Origin: Egibacteraceae bacterium
Lineage (GTDB): Bacteria > Actinomycetota > Nitriliruptoria > Euzebyales > Egibacteraceae
Direction of reading: 5' to 3'
Length of the DNA: 64,000 bases
NCBI GenBank assembly: GCA_030447925.1
Contig: JAUJNX010000007.1
Coordinates: 62,001 to 126,000 of the forward strand
Below, in pieces: positions 26,303-38,028 of this stretch (its first letter is position 1; every line of letters begins with the position of its first letter). The translations under genes were made by a program, and so were the position numbers. The notes below the pieces were generated by a model. That model was not told where the DNA came from. It worked only from the letters and a program-made list of their open reading frames with translations, and ran no database searches.

Positions 26303-27672
26303 CCGTCGACACCACCCCACCGACGACGGCGCTGACCGCGGGCCCCGCGGACGCGGCCGCCCTGGAGGCGGGCGACCCCGAGATCGCCCAGGTCCTGCGC
26401 GACGAGCTCCGCCGCCGCCGCACGACCCTGGAGCTGATCGCCAGCGAGAACCTGACCTCGCCCGCCGTCCTGGCGGCGCAGGGCAGCGTGCTCACCGACA
26501 AGTACGCCGAGGGCTACCCGGGCAAGCGCTACTACGGCGGGTGCGAGTTCGTCGACGTGGCCGAGACCCTCGCCATCGAGCGGGCCAAGGGCCTGTTCGG
26601 CGCCGACCACGCCAACGTCCAGCCCCACGCCGGCGCGCAGGCCAACATGGCCGCCTACGCCGCGCTGGGCGTCGAGCACGGCGACACCGTCCTGGCGATG
26701 TCGCTGCCCCATGGCGGGCACCTCACGCACGGGTCCAAGGTCAACTTCAGCGGCCGCTGGTACGACATCGCCGCCTACGGGGTCCGCCAGGACACCGAGC
26801 GCATCGACATGGACGAGGTCGCCCGCGTCGCCCGCGAGCGGCGGCCCAAGGTGATCGTCGCCGGCGCCACCGCCTACCCGCGCACCATCGACTTCGCGGC
26901 CTTCCGCGCCATCGCCGACGAGGTCGGGGCGACGCTGATGGTGGACATGGCCCACTTCGCGGGCCTGGTCGCCGGGGGGGTGCACCCCTCGCCGGTGCCC
27001 TACGCCGACGTCGTCACCTTCACCACCCACAAGACCCTGCGTGGCCCCCGCGGCGGGGCGATCCTGTGCCGGGCGGAGCACGCCAAGGCCGTGGACAAGG
27101 CGGTCTTCCCGCTCCTGCAGGGCGGGCCGCTCATGCACCAGGTCGCCGCGAAGGCGGTCGCCTTCCGCGAGGCCGCCCAGCCGGCGTACGCCGACTACGC
27201 CCGCCGGGTGGTCACCAACGCCCGCGTCCTGGGCGAGACCCTCCTGGCCGAGGGGCTGCGCCTGGTGACCGGCGGCACCGACATCCACTACGTCCTGGCC
27301 GACGTCTCCTACTTCGAGGTCACCGGGGCGGAGGCCGAGCAGCGCCTGGACCGGGCCGGCATCTCGCTGAACAAGAACGCCGTGCCGTTCGACCCGCGGC
27401 CCCCCGCGGTGGCGTCGGGCGTGCGCATCGGCACCCCGGCGGTCACCACCCAGGGCATGGGCGTCGCGGAGATGGCCGAGATCGCGCGGCTGATCGCGCG
27501 GGTGCTGAAGAGCGAGGCCGAGGTCGACGCGGTGCGCGCCGAGGTCGCCGAGCTGTGCGGCCGCTTCCCCGCCTACGGCGGCCGGACCGCCGCGGACGAG
27601 GCCGTGGGCGCCCAGCCGGTGCCGGGGCGCGCGCACGGTCCGTCCGAAGGGACGGGTGCCCTCCCCACCTGA
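26299..27672 (+). CDS. glyA: Serine hydroxymethyltransferase
   Basis: A 457-residue PLP enzyme converting serine and tetrahydrofolate to glycine and methylene-tetrahydrofolate, the main source of one-carbon units. The PLP lysine is K245 in [27 protein letters not shown], the [11 protein letters not shown] block, [15 protein letters not shown] and [14 protein letters not shown] are all family signatures. The N-terminus has about 20 extra residues (Thr/Ala/Pro-rich) before the conserved core. The ATG overlaps the rpiB stop codon. Confidence 0.97.
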   Translation: MTVDTTPPTTALTAGPADAAALEAGDPEIAQVLRDELRRRRTTLELIASENLTSPAVLAAQGSVLTDKYAEGYPGKRYYGGCEFVDVAETLAIERAKGLFGADHANVQPHAGAQANMAAYAALGVEHGDTVLAMSLPHGGHLTHGSKVNFSGRWYDIAAYGVRQDTERIDMDEVARVARERRPKVIVAGATAYPRTIDFAAFRAIADEVGATLMVDMAHFAGLVAGGVHPSPVPYADVVTFTTHKTLRGPRGGAILCRAEHAKAVDKAVFPLLQGGPLMHQVAAKAVAFREAAQPAYADYARRVVTNARVLGETLLAEGLRLVTGGTDIHYVLADVSYFEVTGAEAEQRLDRAGISLNKNAVPFDPRPPAVASGVRIGTPAVTTQGMGVAEMAEIARLIARVLKSEAEVDAVRAEVAELCGRFPAYGGRTAADEAVGAQPVPGRAHGPSEGTGALPT

Positions 27673-27702
27673 GCGGCGGGGGCGGGCGACACTCCTGGGG
27701 AC

Positions 27703-28827
27703 ATGGGCGTCGCACTCGACTACCTGATCGTGGCGGCGGTGTCCTTCGGCACCGTCGCCCTCGGCACGCCCCTGGTGGCCTACGTGTGCCACCGCGTCGG
27801 CGCCGTGGCCGTGCCGTCGGCGCGCAGCATCCACACCCGCCCGATCCCCACCCTGGGCGGGCTCGCGATCTTCGGCGGGATCCTGGCCGCCTTCGCGGCG
27901 GGCTCGACGCGGTCGACGTTCGACGAGGTCTTCCGCCTGACCAACGAGCCCGAGGTCGTGGTCCTGGCGAGCATCGTCATCGTCGTGGTCGGGGTCATGG
28001 ACGACACGCGCGGCCTGTCGGCACCGGCCAAGGTGGCGGGGCAGGTGCTGGCCGCCGGGATCCTGGCGATCTTCGGCGTCGTCCTGCGCTACGTCTACAT
28101 CCCGGGGGCCGAGGTCGCGTACTCGCTGGGCCTGGACTCCGGCCCCCTGGTCACGATCCTGCTCCTGGTCGCGATCATGAACGCGGTCAACCTGGTGGAC
28201 GGCCTGGACGGGCTGGCGGCGGGGGTCGTCGCGATCGCCGCGGCCGCCCTGTTCGCCTACACCCAGCTGGGCCCGAACGTCGACCAGGCGCCGTCGACCG
28301 GGCCGCTGCTGCTGGCCGGCGTCGTGGGGGCCTGCCTGGGGTTCCTGATCCACAACTTCAACCCCGCGTCGATCTTCATGGGTGACACCGGCGCGATGCT
28401 GCTGGGCCTGGTCCTCGGCAGCGCGGGGATCTCGACGGTGGGCAGCGCCTACCGGCCGACGGCGGGGACCTTCGCCGCGGCCGCGATCCCCGTCCTCATC
28501 CCCATCCTGGTGCTGGCGGTGCCGTTCCTGGACGTCGCCTGGGCCGTCGTGCGGCGCCTGGCGCGCGGGGAGGCGCCGTTCAGCCCGGACAAGCAGCACG
28601 TCCACCACCGGCTGCTGGAGTGGACGCGCAGCCAGCGGCGCGCCGTGCTGATCCTGTACTACTGCTCCGGCCTCCTGGCCTTCGCCGCGGTGGGGGGCGG
28701 GTTCGTCGAGCGCGGGGTCCTGGTGGGCGTCCTGGGTGGCGGTGTCGCGCTCGCCGGGATCGTCCTGGTCGGCGGGCGCATGGCGCGACGGCTCGGCGAC
28801 CTGCGCGACCCCCCGAACCTGCGGTGA
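27703..28827 (+). CDS. Undecaprenyl-phosphate GlcNAc-1-phosphate transferase-like protein (WecA/MraY family)
   Basis: A 374-residue polytopic membrane enzyme, about ten helices, that transfers a sugar-1-phosphate to undecaprenyl or decaprenyl phosphate. Motifs on the cytoplasmic side are ARSIHTRPIPTLGGLAIFGG, VVGVMDDTRGLSAPAK (the DD pair), MNAVNLVDGLDGLAAG, HNFNPASIFMGDTGA and the loop with KQHVHHRL. These fit the WecA/Rfe group, which starts wall teichoic acid, arabinogalactan or O-antigen synthesis, rather than MraY. Its location just before the atp operon is common in actinobacteria. Confidence 0.9.
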   Translation: MGVALDYLIVAAVSFGTVALGTPLVAYVCHRVGAVAVPSARSIHTRPIPTLGGLAIFGGILAAFAAGSTRSTFDEVFRLTNEPEVVVLASIVIVVVGVMDDTRGLSAPAKVAGQVLAAGILAIFGVVLRYVYIPGAEVAYSLGLDSGPLVTILLLVAIMNAVNLVDGLDGLAAGVVAIAAAALFAYTQLGPNVDQAPSTGPLLLAGVVGACLGFLIHNFNPASIFMGDTGAMLLGLVLGSAGISTVGSAYRPTAGTFAAAAIPVLIPILVLAVPFLDVAWAVVRRLARGEAPFSPDKQHVHHRLLEWTRSQRRAVLILYYCSGLLAFAAVGGGFVERGVLVGVLGGGVALAGIVLVGGRMARRLGDLRDPPNLR

Positions 28828-28837
28828 CCCAAACCGC

Positions 28838-28868
28838 TTGTGAGGACTTTCACGAAGTGGGTTATGAT
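28838..28868 (+). promoter_or_regulatory. atp operon promoter P1 overlapped by a Rex-like redox operator
   Basis: TTGTGAGGACTTTCACGA (28838-28855) matches the Rex operator pattern TTGTGAA-N4-TTCACAA at 12 of the 14 defined positions. Its first six bases also serve as a -35 hexamer with TATGAT (28863-28868) as -10, spacer 19. Rex binding would therefore block polymerase when NAD+ is high and release at high NADH. This is the regulatory logic expected for respiratory genes. Confidence 0.65.
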
Positions 28869-28927
28869 GGCTCCAAAACTGAGAGCCAAACCCCCTCTGA
28901 CCAGCAGACCTGCTGACCGGCGGCGCT

Positions 28928-28957
28928 TTGACACCCCCATTGCCGCCCTTCTAGACT
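28928..28957 (+). promoter_or_regulatory. atp operon promoter P2 (TTGACA-18-TAGACT)
   Basis: A perfect -35 TTGACA at 28928-28933 is followed by 18 bases and the -10 TAGACT at 28952-28957, ten bases before the first ATG. It lies downstream of the Rex-like site and would give a nearly leaderless transcript. Confidence 0.75.
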
Positions 28958-28967
28958 GGCGACGACC

Positions 28968-29297
28968 ATGACCGCTCGGGACCCCGCGGAACGCGGGCGG
29001 CGTGCTGAACGGATCCGCCGCGAGGCGTGGGCCGACGGCAGTTCCGGCTGGATCATGGCGACCGAACTGCTGACCGGCACCCTCGTGTGGGGCGGGATCG
29101 GCTGGCTCCTCGATCGGTGGCTCCAGACCGGCCCGTGGCTCATGGCGGTGGGGATGCTGCTCGGCTGGGGGGCTGCGCTCTACCTCATCTACCTGCGGAG
29201 CGAGGGGCGGCTGGCCGCGCCGGACACCGCACGACGTTCCCAGCCCGCAGCGCCCGACCAGACCCCCCCGACCCACACACCTAAGGGACCGCGTTGA
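28968..29297 (+). CDS. AtpZ/AtpI-like small membrane protein (first of two)
   Basis: A 109-residue protein with an Arg/Glu-rich start and two transmembrane helices (about residues 33-50 and 57-77) in a hairpin: GWIMATELLTGTLVWGGIGWLL and WLMAVGMLLGWGAALYLIYL. This is the pattern of AtpZ, the companion of ATP synthase that with AtpI may help c-ring assembly or carry Mg2+/Ca2+. It heads the atp operon and its stop overlaps the TTG start of the next gene. Confidence 0.7.
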   Translation: MTARDPAERGRRAERIRREAWADGSSGWIMATELLTGTLVWGGIGWLLDRWLQTGPWLMAVGMLLGWGAALYLIYLRSEGRLAAPDTARRSQPAAPDQTPPTHTPKGPR

Positions 29298-29773
29298 CCA
29301 GCACGCCCGACGCCGCCGTGCGCCCGGCGCCCCGCCCCAACGGGCCGGTGGAGCTGCGCCTCGCGCTGTCGGCGTTCGCGGTGGCGATGCTGCTGTCGAT
29401 CCCGGCGCTGGGCGTGTCGTGGCTCGCGGCCGGGCTGCCGGGCCTGGCGGGCGCGGCGATCGGCGTCGGGGTCGTGGCGGGCGGGTTCCTCGTCTCCGCC
29501 GGCATCCACGCGCTGGCGCTGCCGTTCGGCCCGATGGCGTCCCTGGGGGCGTCGGTCGCGGGCTACGTCCTGCGCCTGCTGTTCTACGCCGTCCTGCTCG
29601 TGGTGCTCCTGCCCGTGGACGGCTTCTCCCGGACCAGCCTGGCGATCAGCGCCGCGGTGGTCCTGGTCCTCACGCTGGCCTACGAGATCTGGCTCATCGG
29701 CCGCACGCAGAGCTTCTCCTGGATCGACCCCTCCCGCCGCCCCGCGGCACGACCCGAAAGGACCGCCGGGTGA
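29294..29773 (+). CDS. atpI: AtpI-like ATP synthase accessory membrane protein
   Basis: A 159-residue protein with four hydrophobic helices (residues about 21-40, 46-66, 80-102 and 108-130), the size and topology of AtpI, which is not part of the enzyme but aids c-ring assembly. Sequence similarity in this family is low, so the call rests mostly on topology and on its place directly before atpB. It uses a TTG start inside the previous stop (TTGA), and its own stop overlaps the atpB GTG. Confidence 0.65.
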   Translation: MTSTPDAAVRPAPRPNGPVELRLALSAFAVAMLLSIPALGVSWLAAGLPGLAGAAIGVGVVAGGFLVSAGIHALALPFGPMASLGASVAGYVLRLLFYAVLLVVLLPVDGFSRTSLAISAAVVLVLTLAYEIWLIGRTQSFSWIDPSRRPAARPERTAG

Positions 29774-30561
29774 TCGCCGTGATCCCGCTGCTGGGCGTCG
29801 AGGCCGGGCTGTTCGACGACTTCGAGGTCCCCCCGGTCCTCGACCTGTTCGAGCTGCCCTACTTCGCGCTCGAGGGCACGCCCTTCGCCATCAACCGCGT
29901 GGTGCTCATCACGCTGTTCGCGTCGCTGATGGGCGCGGCCTTCATGTTCTTCGCCCTCAACCGCGCGAAGGTCGTCCCCGGCCGCCTCCAGGTCGCCGGC
30001 GAGATGGTGGTCGACTTCATCCGCCAGCAGATCGCCGTCCCGGTCATGGGCCCCGACGGGCGCGCGTGGGTGCCGTTCCTCACCGTCCTGTTCCTGTTCG
30101 TGTGGCTGAACAACCTGTTCGGGATCATCCCGCTGGTCAACTTCCCGTCCACCTCGCGGATGGCGCTCCCGCTGTTCCTGTCGGCCATCATCTACGTGAC
30201 CTTCGTCGGGGTCGGGCTGGCCAAGCAGGGACCCCGGTACTTCCTCGAGGTGCTGTTCCCGCCGGGCGTGCCCAAGGCGCTGTACATCATCATCACGCCG
30301 ATCGAGCTGATCTCGGTCTTCGTCGTCCGCCCGCTGACCCTGACGGTCCGGCTCTTCGCGAACATGGTCGCCGGCCACATCGTGCTGACGATCGTCTTCC
30401 TCGCGGTGAACGCCCTGATCCTGGACGGCATCGGCCTCATCGCGCTGGCCGCCGCGCCGCTGCTCGTCGGTTTCGAGTTCGTGGTCGGCCTGCTGCAGGC
30501 TTACATCATGACCACGCTCGCCGCCGTCTACATCGGCAGCTCGCTGCACCCCGACCACTAG
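29770..30561 (+). CDS. atpB: ATP synthase Fo subunit a
   Basis: A 263-residue membrane protein with about six helices that provides the proton half-channels beside the c-ring. The essential arginine is in PLTLTVRLFANMVAGHI, and the C-terminal helix VGLLQAYIMTTLAAVYIGSSL carries the conserved Gln. The stretch WVPFLTVLFLFVWLNNLFGIIP is also diagnostic. The GTG start overlaps the previous stop codon. A 33-base gap with GAGAGGA precedes atpE. Confidence 0.95.
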   Translation: MIAVIPLLGVEAGLFDDFEVPPVLDLFELPYFALEGTPFAINRVVLITLFASLMGAAFMFFALNRAKVVPGRLQVAGEMVVDFIRQQIAVPVMGPDGRAWVPFLTVLFLFVWLNNLFGIIPLVNFPSTSRMALPLFLSAIIYVTFVGVGLAKQGPRYFLEVLFPPGVPKALYIIITPIELISVFVVRPLTLTVRLFANMVAGHIVLTIVFLAVNALILDGIGLIALAAAPLLVGFEFVVGLLQAYIMTTLAAVYIGSSLHPDH

Positions 30562-30816
<255 letters not shown>

Positions 30817-30819
30817 GCC

Positions 30820-31374
30820 ATGGAGACGCTGGGGGTGGTGCTCGTCCTCGCCGTCGAAGGCGGCGAGGAGGCAAGTGGGATCCAGCTGCTGCTGCCGGCC
30901 CTGCCCGAGCTCGTCTGGGGTCTGATCTCCTTCGCGATCCTGGCCGCGGTGGTCTGGGGCTTCGTCTTCCCCGCACTGGGCCGCGTGCTCGACGAGCGCG
31001 CCGCCAAGATCCAGGGCCAGATCGAGGACGCCGACGAGCAGCGGCGCCAGGCCGAGCGGCTGCGCCGGCAGTACGAGGAGCAGCTGGCCGGGTCCCGCGA
31101 CCAGGCGGCCCAGATCGTCGAGGAGGCCCGGCGCGACGCCGAGCGGCTGCGCGCCGACACGGTCGCCCGCGCCGAGGCGGAGGCCGAGCAGATCGTGGCC
31201 CGTGCGCGTGAGGACGCCGAGTCCTCGCGCGCCCGTGTCGTGGCCGACCTGCGCAACCAGGTCACGCTCGCGTCGGTCGAGCTGGCCGGCCGCATCGTCC
31301 AGCGCGAGCTGGACCCCGAGCGCCACCGGGCGCTGGTCGACCAGTACATCAACGACCTTTCGGGACTGAACTGA
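30820..31374 (+). CDS. atpF: ATP synthase Fo subunit b
   Basis: A 184-residue stator subunit: an N-terminal membrane helix (about residues 29-49, ELVWGLISFAILAAVVWGFVF) followed by a long charged coiled coil to the end, with ERAAKIQGQIEDADEQRRQAE and the C-terminal VELAGRIVQRELDP block that binds subunit delta. It has about 20 more residues before the membrane helix than E. coli b, as in other actinobacteria. The TGA stop shares a base with the atpH ATG. Confidence 0.93.
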   Translation: METLGVVLVLAVEGGEEASGIQLLLPALPELVWGLISFAILAAVVWGFVFPALGRVLDERAAKIQGQIEDADEQRRQAERLRRQYEEQLAGSRDQAAQIVEEARRDAERLRADTVARAEAEAEQIVARAREDAESSRARVVADLRNQVTLASVELAGRIVQRELDPERHRALVDQYINDLSGLN

Positions 31375-31922
31375 TGTCGACCACGACGACGATCGACCCG
31401 GTCGCGCAGGGGTACGCCCAGGCGATCGTGGCGGCCGCGCGCGCCGAGGACGCGCTGGACCGCGTCGAGGACGAGCTGTTCCGCTTCGCGCGCACCGTCG
31501 AGGGCAACCCGGAGCTCCGGGAGCGCCTCGTGGACGCCGAGCTCCCCGTCGGCACGCGCCTCGAGATCGTCGACGACCTGCTCCGGCGGGCGCACCCGGC
31601 CACGGTCGCCGCGGTCGGGTTCCTGGTCCAGTCCGGCCGCGTCCGCATCCTGGGCGCCATCGCCGACGCGGTGGTGTCGGTGGCGGCCAGCGACCGCCAC
31701 CAGGCCGTCGCCGAGGTCCGCTCCGCCATCCCGCTGGACGACGACCAGCGCGGGCGCCTCGCCACGGCCCTGGAGCGGTCATCCGGCCGCCCCGTCAGCC
31801 TCAAGGTCGTCGTCGACCCCGACGTCGTGGGCGGTCTGGTCGTCACAATGGGCGACACCGTGATCGACGGCAGCGTCGCCAGCCGCCTGGCCGCCGTCCG
31901 CTCCGCGTTCGCCAGTTCCTGA
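31374..31922 (+). CDS. atpH: ATP synthase F1 subunit delta
   Basis: A 182-residue soluble subunit that ties the b stalk to the top of the alpha3beta3 head. The N-terminal helical bundle begins AQGYAQAIVAAARAEDALDRVEDEL, and the C-terminal signature is VVDPDVVGGLVVTMGDTVIDGSVASRLAAVR. Unlike mycobacteria, b and delta are separate genes here, not fused. It is coupled to atpF by the TGATG junction. Confidence 0.95.
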   Translation: MSTTTTIDPVAQGYAQAIVAAARAEDALDRVEDELFRFARTVEGNPELRERLVDAELPVGTRLEIVDDLLRRAHPATVAAVGFLVQSGRVRILGAIADAVVSVAASDRHQAVAEVRSAIPLDDDQRGRLATALERSSGRPVSLKVVVDPDVVGGLVVTMGDTVIDGSVASRLAAVRSAFASS

Positions 31923-31952
31923 GCCTGAGCCGCACCGCCCGGAGGGCAACCG

Positions 31953-33752
31953 ATGACCGACCTCAGCATCTCCCCGGAGGAGATCTCCCGCGTCCTGCAG
32001 TCCCGGCTCGCCGGCCTCGACACGCGCCTGACCCGCGAGCAGGTCGGGCGCGTCATCGACAGCGGCGACGGCATCGCCCGCGTGTCGGGCCTGCCCCAGG
32101 TCATGGCCAACGAGCTGCTGCGGTTCGGGAGCGGCGAGGACGGCCGGCCCCTCTACGGCCTGGCCCTGAACCTCGAGGAGCACGCCATCGGCTGCGCGAT
32201 CCTCGGTGAGTTCTCCAACATCGAGGAGGGCGACGAGGTCCGGCCCACCGGCCAGGTCCTGTCGATCCCCGTCGGCGACGCCTACCTCGGCCGCGTGGTC
32301 GACCCCCTGGGCCGCCCCCTGGACGGCAAGGGCCCGCTGGACGAGAGCAAGCTGGCCGGCACGCGCGGGCTGGAGGTCCAGGCCCCCGGCGTCGTCCAGC
32401 GCCAGCCGGTGAAGGAGCCGCTCCAGACCGGCATCAAGGCCATCGACGCCATGACCCCGATCGGCCGCGGCCAGCGCCAGCTGATCATCGGCGACCGCCA
32501 GACCGGCAAGACCGCCGTGGCGATCGACACGATCATCAACCAGCGCCAGCTGTGGGGCACCGACCGCCAGGTCAAGTGCATCTACGTCGCGGTCGGCCAG
32601 AAGGGCTCGACGGTCTCCGAGGTCGTCACCCGCCTCGAGCAGACCGGCGCCATGGACTACACCGTCGTGGTCAGCGCGCCGGCCTCGACCCCGGCGCCGT
32701 TCCAGTACATCGCCCCCTACGCCGGCGCCGCCATCGGCGCGCACTGGATGTACAACGGCGAGGCCGCGCTGATCGTCTACGACGACCTGTCCAAGCAGGC
32801 CGACGCCTACCGCCAGATGTCGCTGCTGCTGCGCCGCCCGCCGGGCCGCGAGGCGTACCCGGGCGACGTGTTCTACCTGCACTCGCGCCTCCTGGAGCGC
32901 TCGGCGAAGCTGTCCGACGAGCTGGGCGCCGGGTCCCTGACGGCGCTGCCGCTGATCGAGACCAAGGGCGGTGACGTCTCCGCCTTCATCCCGACCAACG
33001 TGATCTCGATCACCGACGGGCAGATCTACCTGGAGACCGACCTGTTCTTCCAGGGCGTCCGCCCCGCCATCAACGTCGGCATCTCGGTGTCGCGGGTCGG
33101 CGGCTCCGCACAGGTCAAGGCCATGAAGCGCGTGGCCGGCACGCTGCGCCTGGACCTCGCCCAGTACCGCGAGCTGGAGGCGTTCGCCCAGTTCGGCTCC
33201 GAGCTGGACAAGGCGTCGCAGTCCCAGCTGGACCGCGGCCAGCGCGCGGTGGAGATCCTGGAAGCAGCCGCAGTACCAGCCGGTGCCCGTCGCCGAGCAG
33301 GTCGCGGTCGTGTGGGCGGTGACCACCGGCAAGCTCGACGAGGTGCCGGTGCCCGACGTGCGCCGGTTCGAGTCCGAGCTGCGCCAGGAGCTGACGACCC
33401 GGCACGGCCAGCTCATGGACGGGCTCAACGCCGACGGCCAGCTGACCGACGAGCGCCTGGCCGCACTGGAGCGCGCGGTCGACGACTTCCGCAGCCGCTT
33501 CCGCACCTCCGCCGACACCGCCGAGCGCGAGGAGCACGTGACGCTGGAGGACCTCGACGTCCTCAGCGACGGGGCGCGCGGCAACGGGCAGGGCCGCGGC
33601 GGCGCGACCGCCGCCGGAGCCGGCACCGGCGCCGGTGCCGGTGCCGGCAGCGCGGGGCGCGCGACCGGCGACGGGACCCCGCCGACCGCCGCGGGGGCGC
33701 GAACACCGCGGCCGGCGCGGCGACCGACGCCAACGCCGAACCGCCGCTGTAG
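31953..33752 (+). CDS. atpA: ATP synthase F1 subunit alpha, apparent +1 and -1 frameshifts near the C-terminus
   Basis: The non-catalytic nucleotide-binding subunit of F1. From ATG 31953 the frame is clean through Walker A ([18 protein letters not shown]), [12 protein letters not shown] and the [18 protein letters not shown] signature. At 33260 the expected [17 protein letters not shown] is broken by one extra G (CTG-G-AAG); the correct sequence continues one frame over through [20 protein letters not shown] and [11 protein letters not shown] second slip, probably a missing G in the G5 run at 33693-33697, restores the first frame, giving an [17 protein letters not shown] end at 33752. Because every other subunit is intact, sequence errors are more likely than a dead gene. 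Confidence 0.92.
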   Translation: MTDLSISPEEISRVLQSRLAGLDTRLTREQVGRVIDSGDGIARVSGLPQVMANELLRFGSGEDGRPLYGLALNLEEHAIGCAILGEFSNIEEGDEVRPTGQVLSIPVGDAYLGRVVDPLGRPLDGKGPLDESKLAGTRGLEVQAPGVVQRQPVKEPLQTGIKAIDAMTPIGRGQRQLIIGDRQTGKTAVAIDTIINQRQLWGTDRQVKCIYVAVGQKGSTVSEVVTRLEQTGAMDYTVVVSAPASTPAPFQYIAPYAGAAIGAHWMYNGEAALIVYDDLSKQADAYRQMSLLLRRPPGREAYPGDVFYLHSRLLERSAKLSDELGAGSLTALPLIETKGGDVSAFIPTNVISITDGQIYLETDLFFQGVRPAINVGISVSRVGGSAQVKAMKRVAGTLRLDLAQYRELEAFAQFGSELDKASQSQLDRGQRAVEILEAAAVPAGARRRAGRGRVGGDHRQARRGAGARRAPVRVRAAPGADDPARPAHGRAQRRRPADRRAPGRTGARGRRLPQPLPHLRRHRRARGARDAGGPRRPQRRGARQRAGPRRRDRRRSRHRRRCRCRQRGARDRRRDPADRRGGANTAAGAATDANAEPPL

Positions 33753-33779
33753 CCCACGACACGACCAGGGAGGGGAGCC

Positions 33780-36163
<2,384 letters not shown>

Positions 36164-36165
36164 CC

Positions 36166-36426
36166 GTGGCCCCCATGCAGGTCGACATCGTGGCGCCGGA
36201 CCGCGAGGTCTTCTCCGGCGAGGCGGACGAGGTCTACGCCCGGTCCCAGGACGGTGACCTGGGCATCCTGCCCGGTCACCAGCCGGTCCTCGTCGCCCTG
36301 CGCCCGGACTCCGCGGTGCGCGTGAAGGTGGGGGGCGGCGAGCAGGCGTGGACGGTCAGCGGCGGGTTCCTGCAGTTCCGGGACAACCGCCTGACCGTCC
36401 TGGCGGACGGGATCGACGGGGCCTGA
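36166..36426 (+). CDS. atpC: ATP synthase F1 subunit epsilon, short form without the C-terminal hairpin
   Basis: An 86-residue protein with only the N-terminal beta-sandwich (VDIVAPDREVFSGEADEVYA, GDLGILPGHQPVLVALRP, FLQFRDNRLTVLAD). Typical epsilon subunits are 120-140 residues and end in a two-helix domain that can inhibit ATP hydrolysis. Here the frame closes at a clean TGA straight after the sandwich. Short epsilon subunits exist in other bacteria, so this is likely real, and it would remove that mode of inhibition. GTG 36166 or ATG 36175 could be the start. Confidence 0.9.
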   Translation: MAPMQVDIVAPDREVFSGEADEVYARSQDGDLGILPGHQPVLVALRPDSAVRVKVGGGEQAWTVSGGFLQFRDNRLTVLADGIDGA

Positions 36427-36625
36427 CCCCGCAGGCGTGACGCAAACGGCCTGACGATTCTCCAGTTGCGCAACGATGCTGCCGATACCGACGTATGCCC
36501 TTGCGAGCACTGAAACTGCCGCTGCGGGGGACCGTGCCCAGGAGCGGATCGAGACGTCGGGAGGTCCCGGTGATCGCTGGTACAGACGGTCAGTCGGCCT
36601 CCGGGGCTTCCCCCGGGGCGCGGCC

Positions 36626-36631
36626 TAGACT
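36626..36631 (+). promoter_or_regulatory. murA: -10 box (TAGACT) of a near-leaderless murA promoter
   Basis: TAGACT lies ten bases before the murA ATG, without a ribosome site in between. The 215 bases between atpC and murA contain no gene; a good -35 is not obvious. Confidence 0.55.
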
Positions 36632-36641
36632 CGATTCCTCC

Positions 36642-37934
36642 ATGGATTCCTTCCTCGTCCGCGGTGGGCGCACGCTGTCCGGGACCGTCCGGGTCAGCGG
36701 CGCCAAGAACTCCGCACTCAAGCTGCTGGCCGCCTCCCTCCTCGCGGAGGGCTCCTCGACGATCCGGAACATGCCGGCGATCGCCGACGTCCCGGCCATG
36801 GGGGCCCTGATCGCCCACCTGGGCGCGACGGTGCGCAGCGACGAGGACGCCTACACCGTGGAGGTCCCCGCGGACCTGGGCAGCGAGGCGCCGTCGGCGC
36901 TGGTCTCCGCCCTGCGGGCATCGGTCGCGGTGCTGGGTCCGGTGCTCGCCCGCACGGGCCGCGCCTACGTCGCCCAGCCGGGCGGGGACCAGATCGGCAA
37001 GCGCGGCATCGACATGCACCTCGCCGGGCTCGTGGGCATGGGCGCGGAGATCACCTACGGCCCGGACTACGTCGAGGCGCGCGCCGACCGGCTGGTCGGG
37101 GCCGACCTCGAGCTGCCCTACGCCAGTGTCGGCGCGACCGAGAACATCCTCATGGCCGCGGTGCTGGCGCGCGGGACGACGCGCATCGTCAACGCCGCGC
37201 GCGAGCCGGAGATCATCGACCTCGCCGACTTCCTGTCCGGGATGGGCGCCCGGATCACGGGGGCGGGATCGCCGCAGATCACGATCCGCGGCGTCGACCG
37301 CCTCACGCCCGTGGACCACGTGGTGGTGCCCGATCGCATCGAGGCCGGCAGCTGGGTCGTCGCGGCCGCTCTCACCGGCGGGGACGTCAAGATCGACGCC
37401 GCGGTGCCCGCGCACCTGCGCATGCCCCTGTCCAAGCTGCGCGCGCTGGGCGTCGAGTTCGAGGAGGGCGACTCCCACCTCGTCGTGCACGGGCCCGTCT
37501 CGCCCACGTCCCCGTCGCGCCGGCTGCGCGCCGTCGACATCGTCACCCTGCCCTACCCGGGGTTCCCGACCGACCTGCAGGCCCAGATGCTGGTGCTGCT
37601 GACCCAGGCGCAGGGCACGTCGATGCTCACCGAGAACGTGCACGACGCGCGCTTCCGCATGGTCGAGGAGCTGCGGCGCATGGGCGCCGACATCAGCGTC
37701 GAGGGCCACCACGCCCTGGTGCGCGGCCCCGCGCGGCTGCACGGGGCGCGCGTGCAGGCCACCGACCTGCGCGCGGGCGCGTCGCTCGTGCTGGCCGGGC
37801 TGGTGGCGGAGGGCGAGACCGAGGTCCTCGACGCGCACCACATCGACCGCGGCTACGCCGACTTCGCGGGCAAGCTGCGCGCGCTCGGCGCCGACGTGGA
37901 GCGGGCGACCGCGTCCGCGGGCGCCGCCGCGTAG
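36642..37934 (+). CDS. murA: UDP-N-acetylglucosamine 1-carboxyvinyltransferase, Asp-type active site
   Basis: A 430-residue enzyme for the first committed step of peptidoglycan synthesis, adding enolpyruvate from PEP to UDP-GlcNAc. It has the start [23 protein letters not shown], catalytic Lys in AKNSALK, and the loop [20 protein letters not shown]. In most bacteria the loop has Cys (PGGC) that fosfomycin alkylates; here it is D116 (codon GAC at 36987-36989). Cys-to-Asp MurA is known from mycobacteria and others and is naturally fosfomycin resistant. It lies directly behind atpC as in many actinobacteria. Confidence 0.96.
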   Translation: MDSFLVRGGRTLSGTVRVSGAKNSALKLLAASLLAEGSSTIRNMPAIADVPAMGALIAHLGATVRSDEDAYTVEVPADLGSEAPSALVSALRASVAVLGPVLARTGRAYVAQPGGDQIGKRGIDMHLAGLVGMGAEITYGPDYVEARADRLVGADLELPYASVGATENILMAAVLARGTTRIVNAAREPEIIDLADFLSGMGARITGAGSPQITIRGVDRLTPVDHVVVPDRIEAGSWVVAAALTGGDVKIDAAVPAHLRMPLSKLRALGVEFEEGDSHLVVHGPVSPTSPSRRLRAVDIVTLPYPGFPTDLQAQMLVLLTQAQGTSMLTENVHDARFRMVEELRRMGADISVEGHHALVRGPARLHGARVQATDLRAGASLVLAGLVAEGETEVLDAHHIDRGYADFAGKLRALGADVERATASAGAAA

Positions 37935-37952
37935 CCTTCCCCTCCCGGGGAC

Positions 37953-37983
37953 GGGCCCCGATGCGTCGACAGCATCGTGGCCC
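37953..37983 (+). terminator. Imperfect hairpin after murA
   Basis: GGGCC-cc-GATGC and GCATC-gt-GGCCC pair around a 7-base loop GTCGACA. No T run follows. It may be a U-poor terminator for murA or a structure in the leader of the CPBP gene 46 bases downstream. Confidence 0.4.
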
Positions 37984-38028
37984 GGATCCCGAGGTCCCGC
38001 TCGGGGCCCCGGCAGGAGGAACGACGCG

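Noticed and set aside
33255..33300. Programmed frameshifting in atpA
   Set aside because: No slippery heptamer or downstream pseudoknot is visible at CTGGAAG, and programmed frameshifting is not known for this gene; an indel is simpler.
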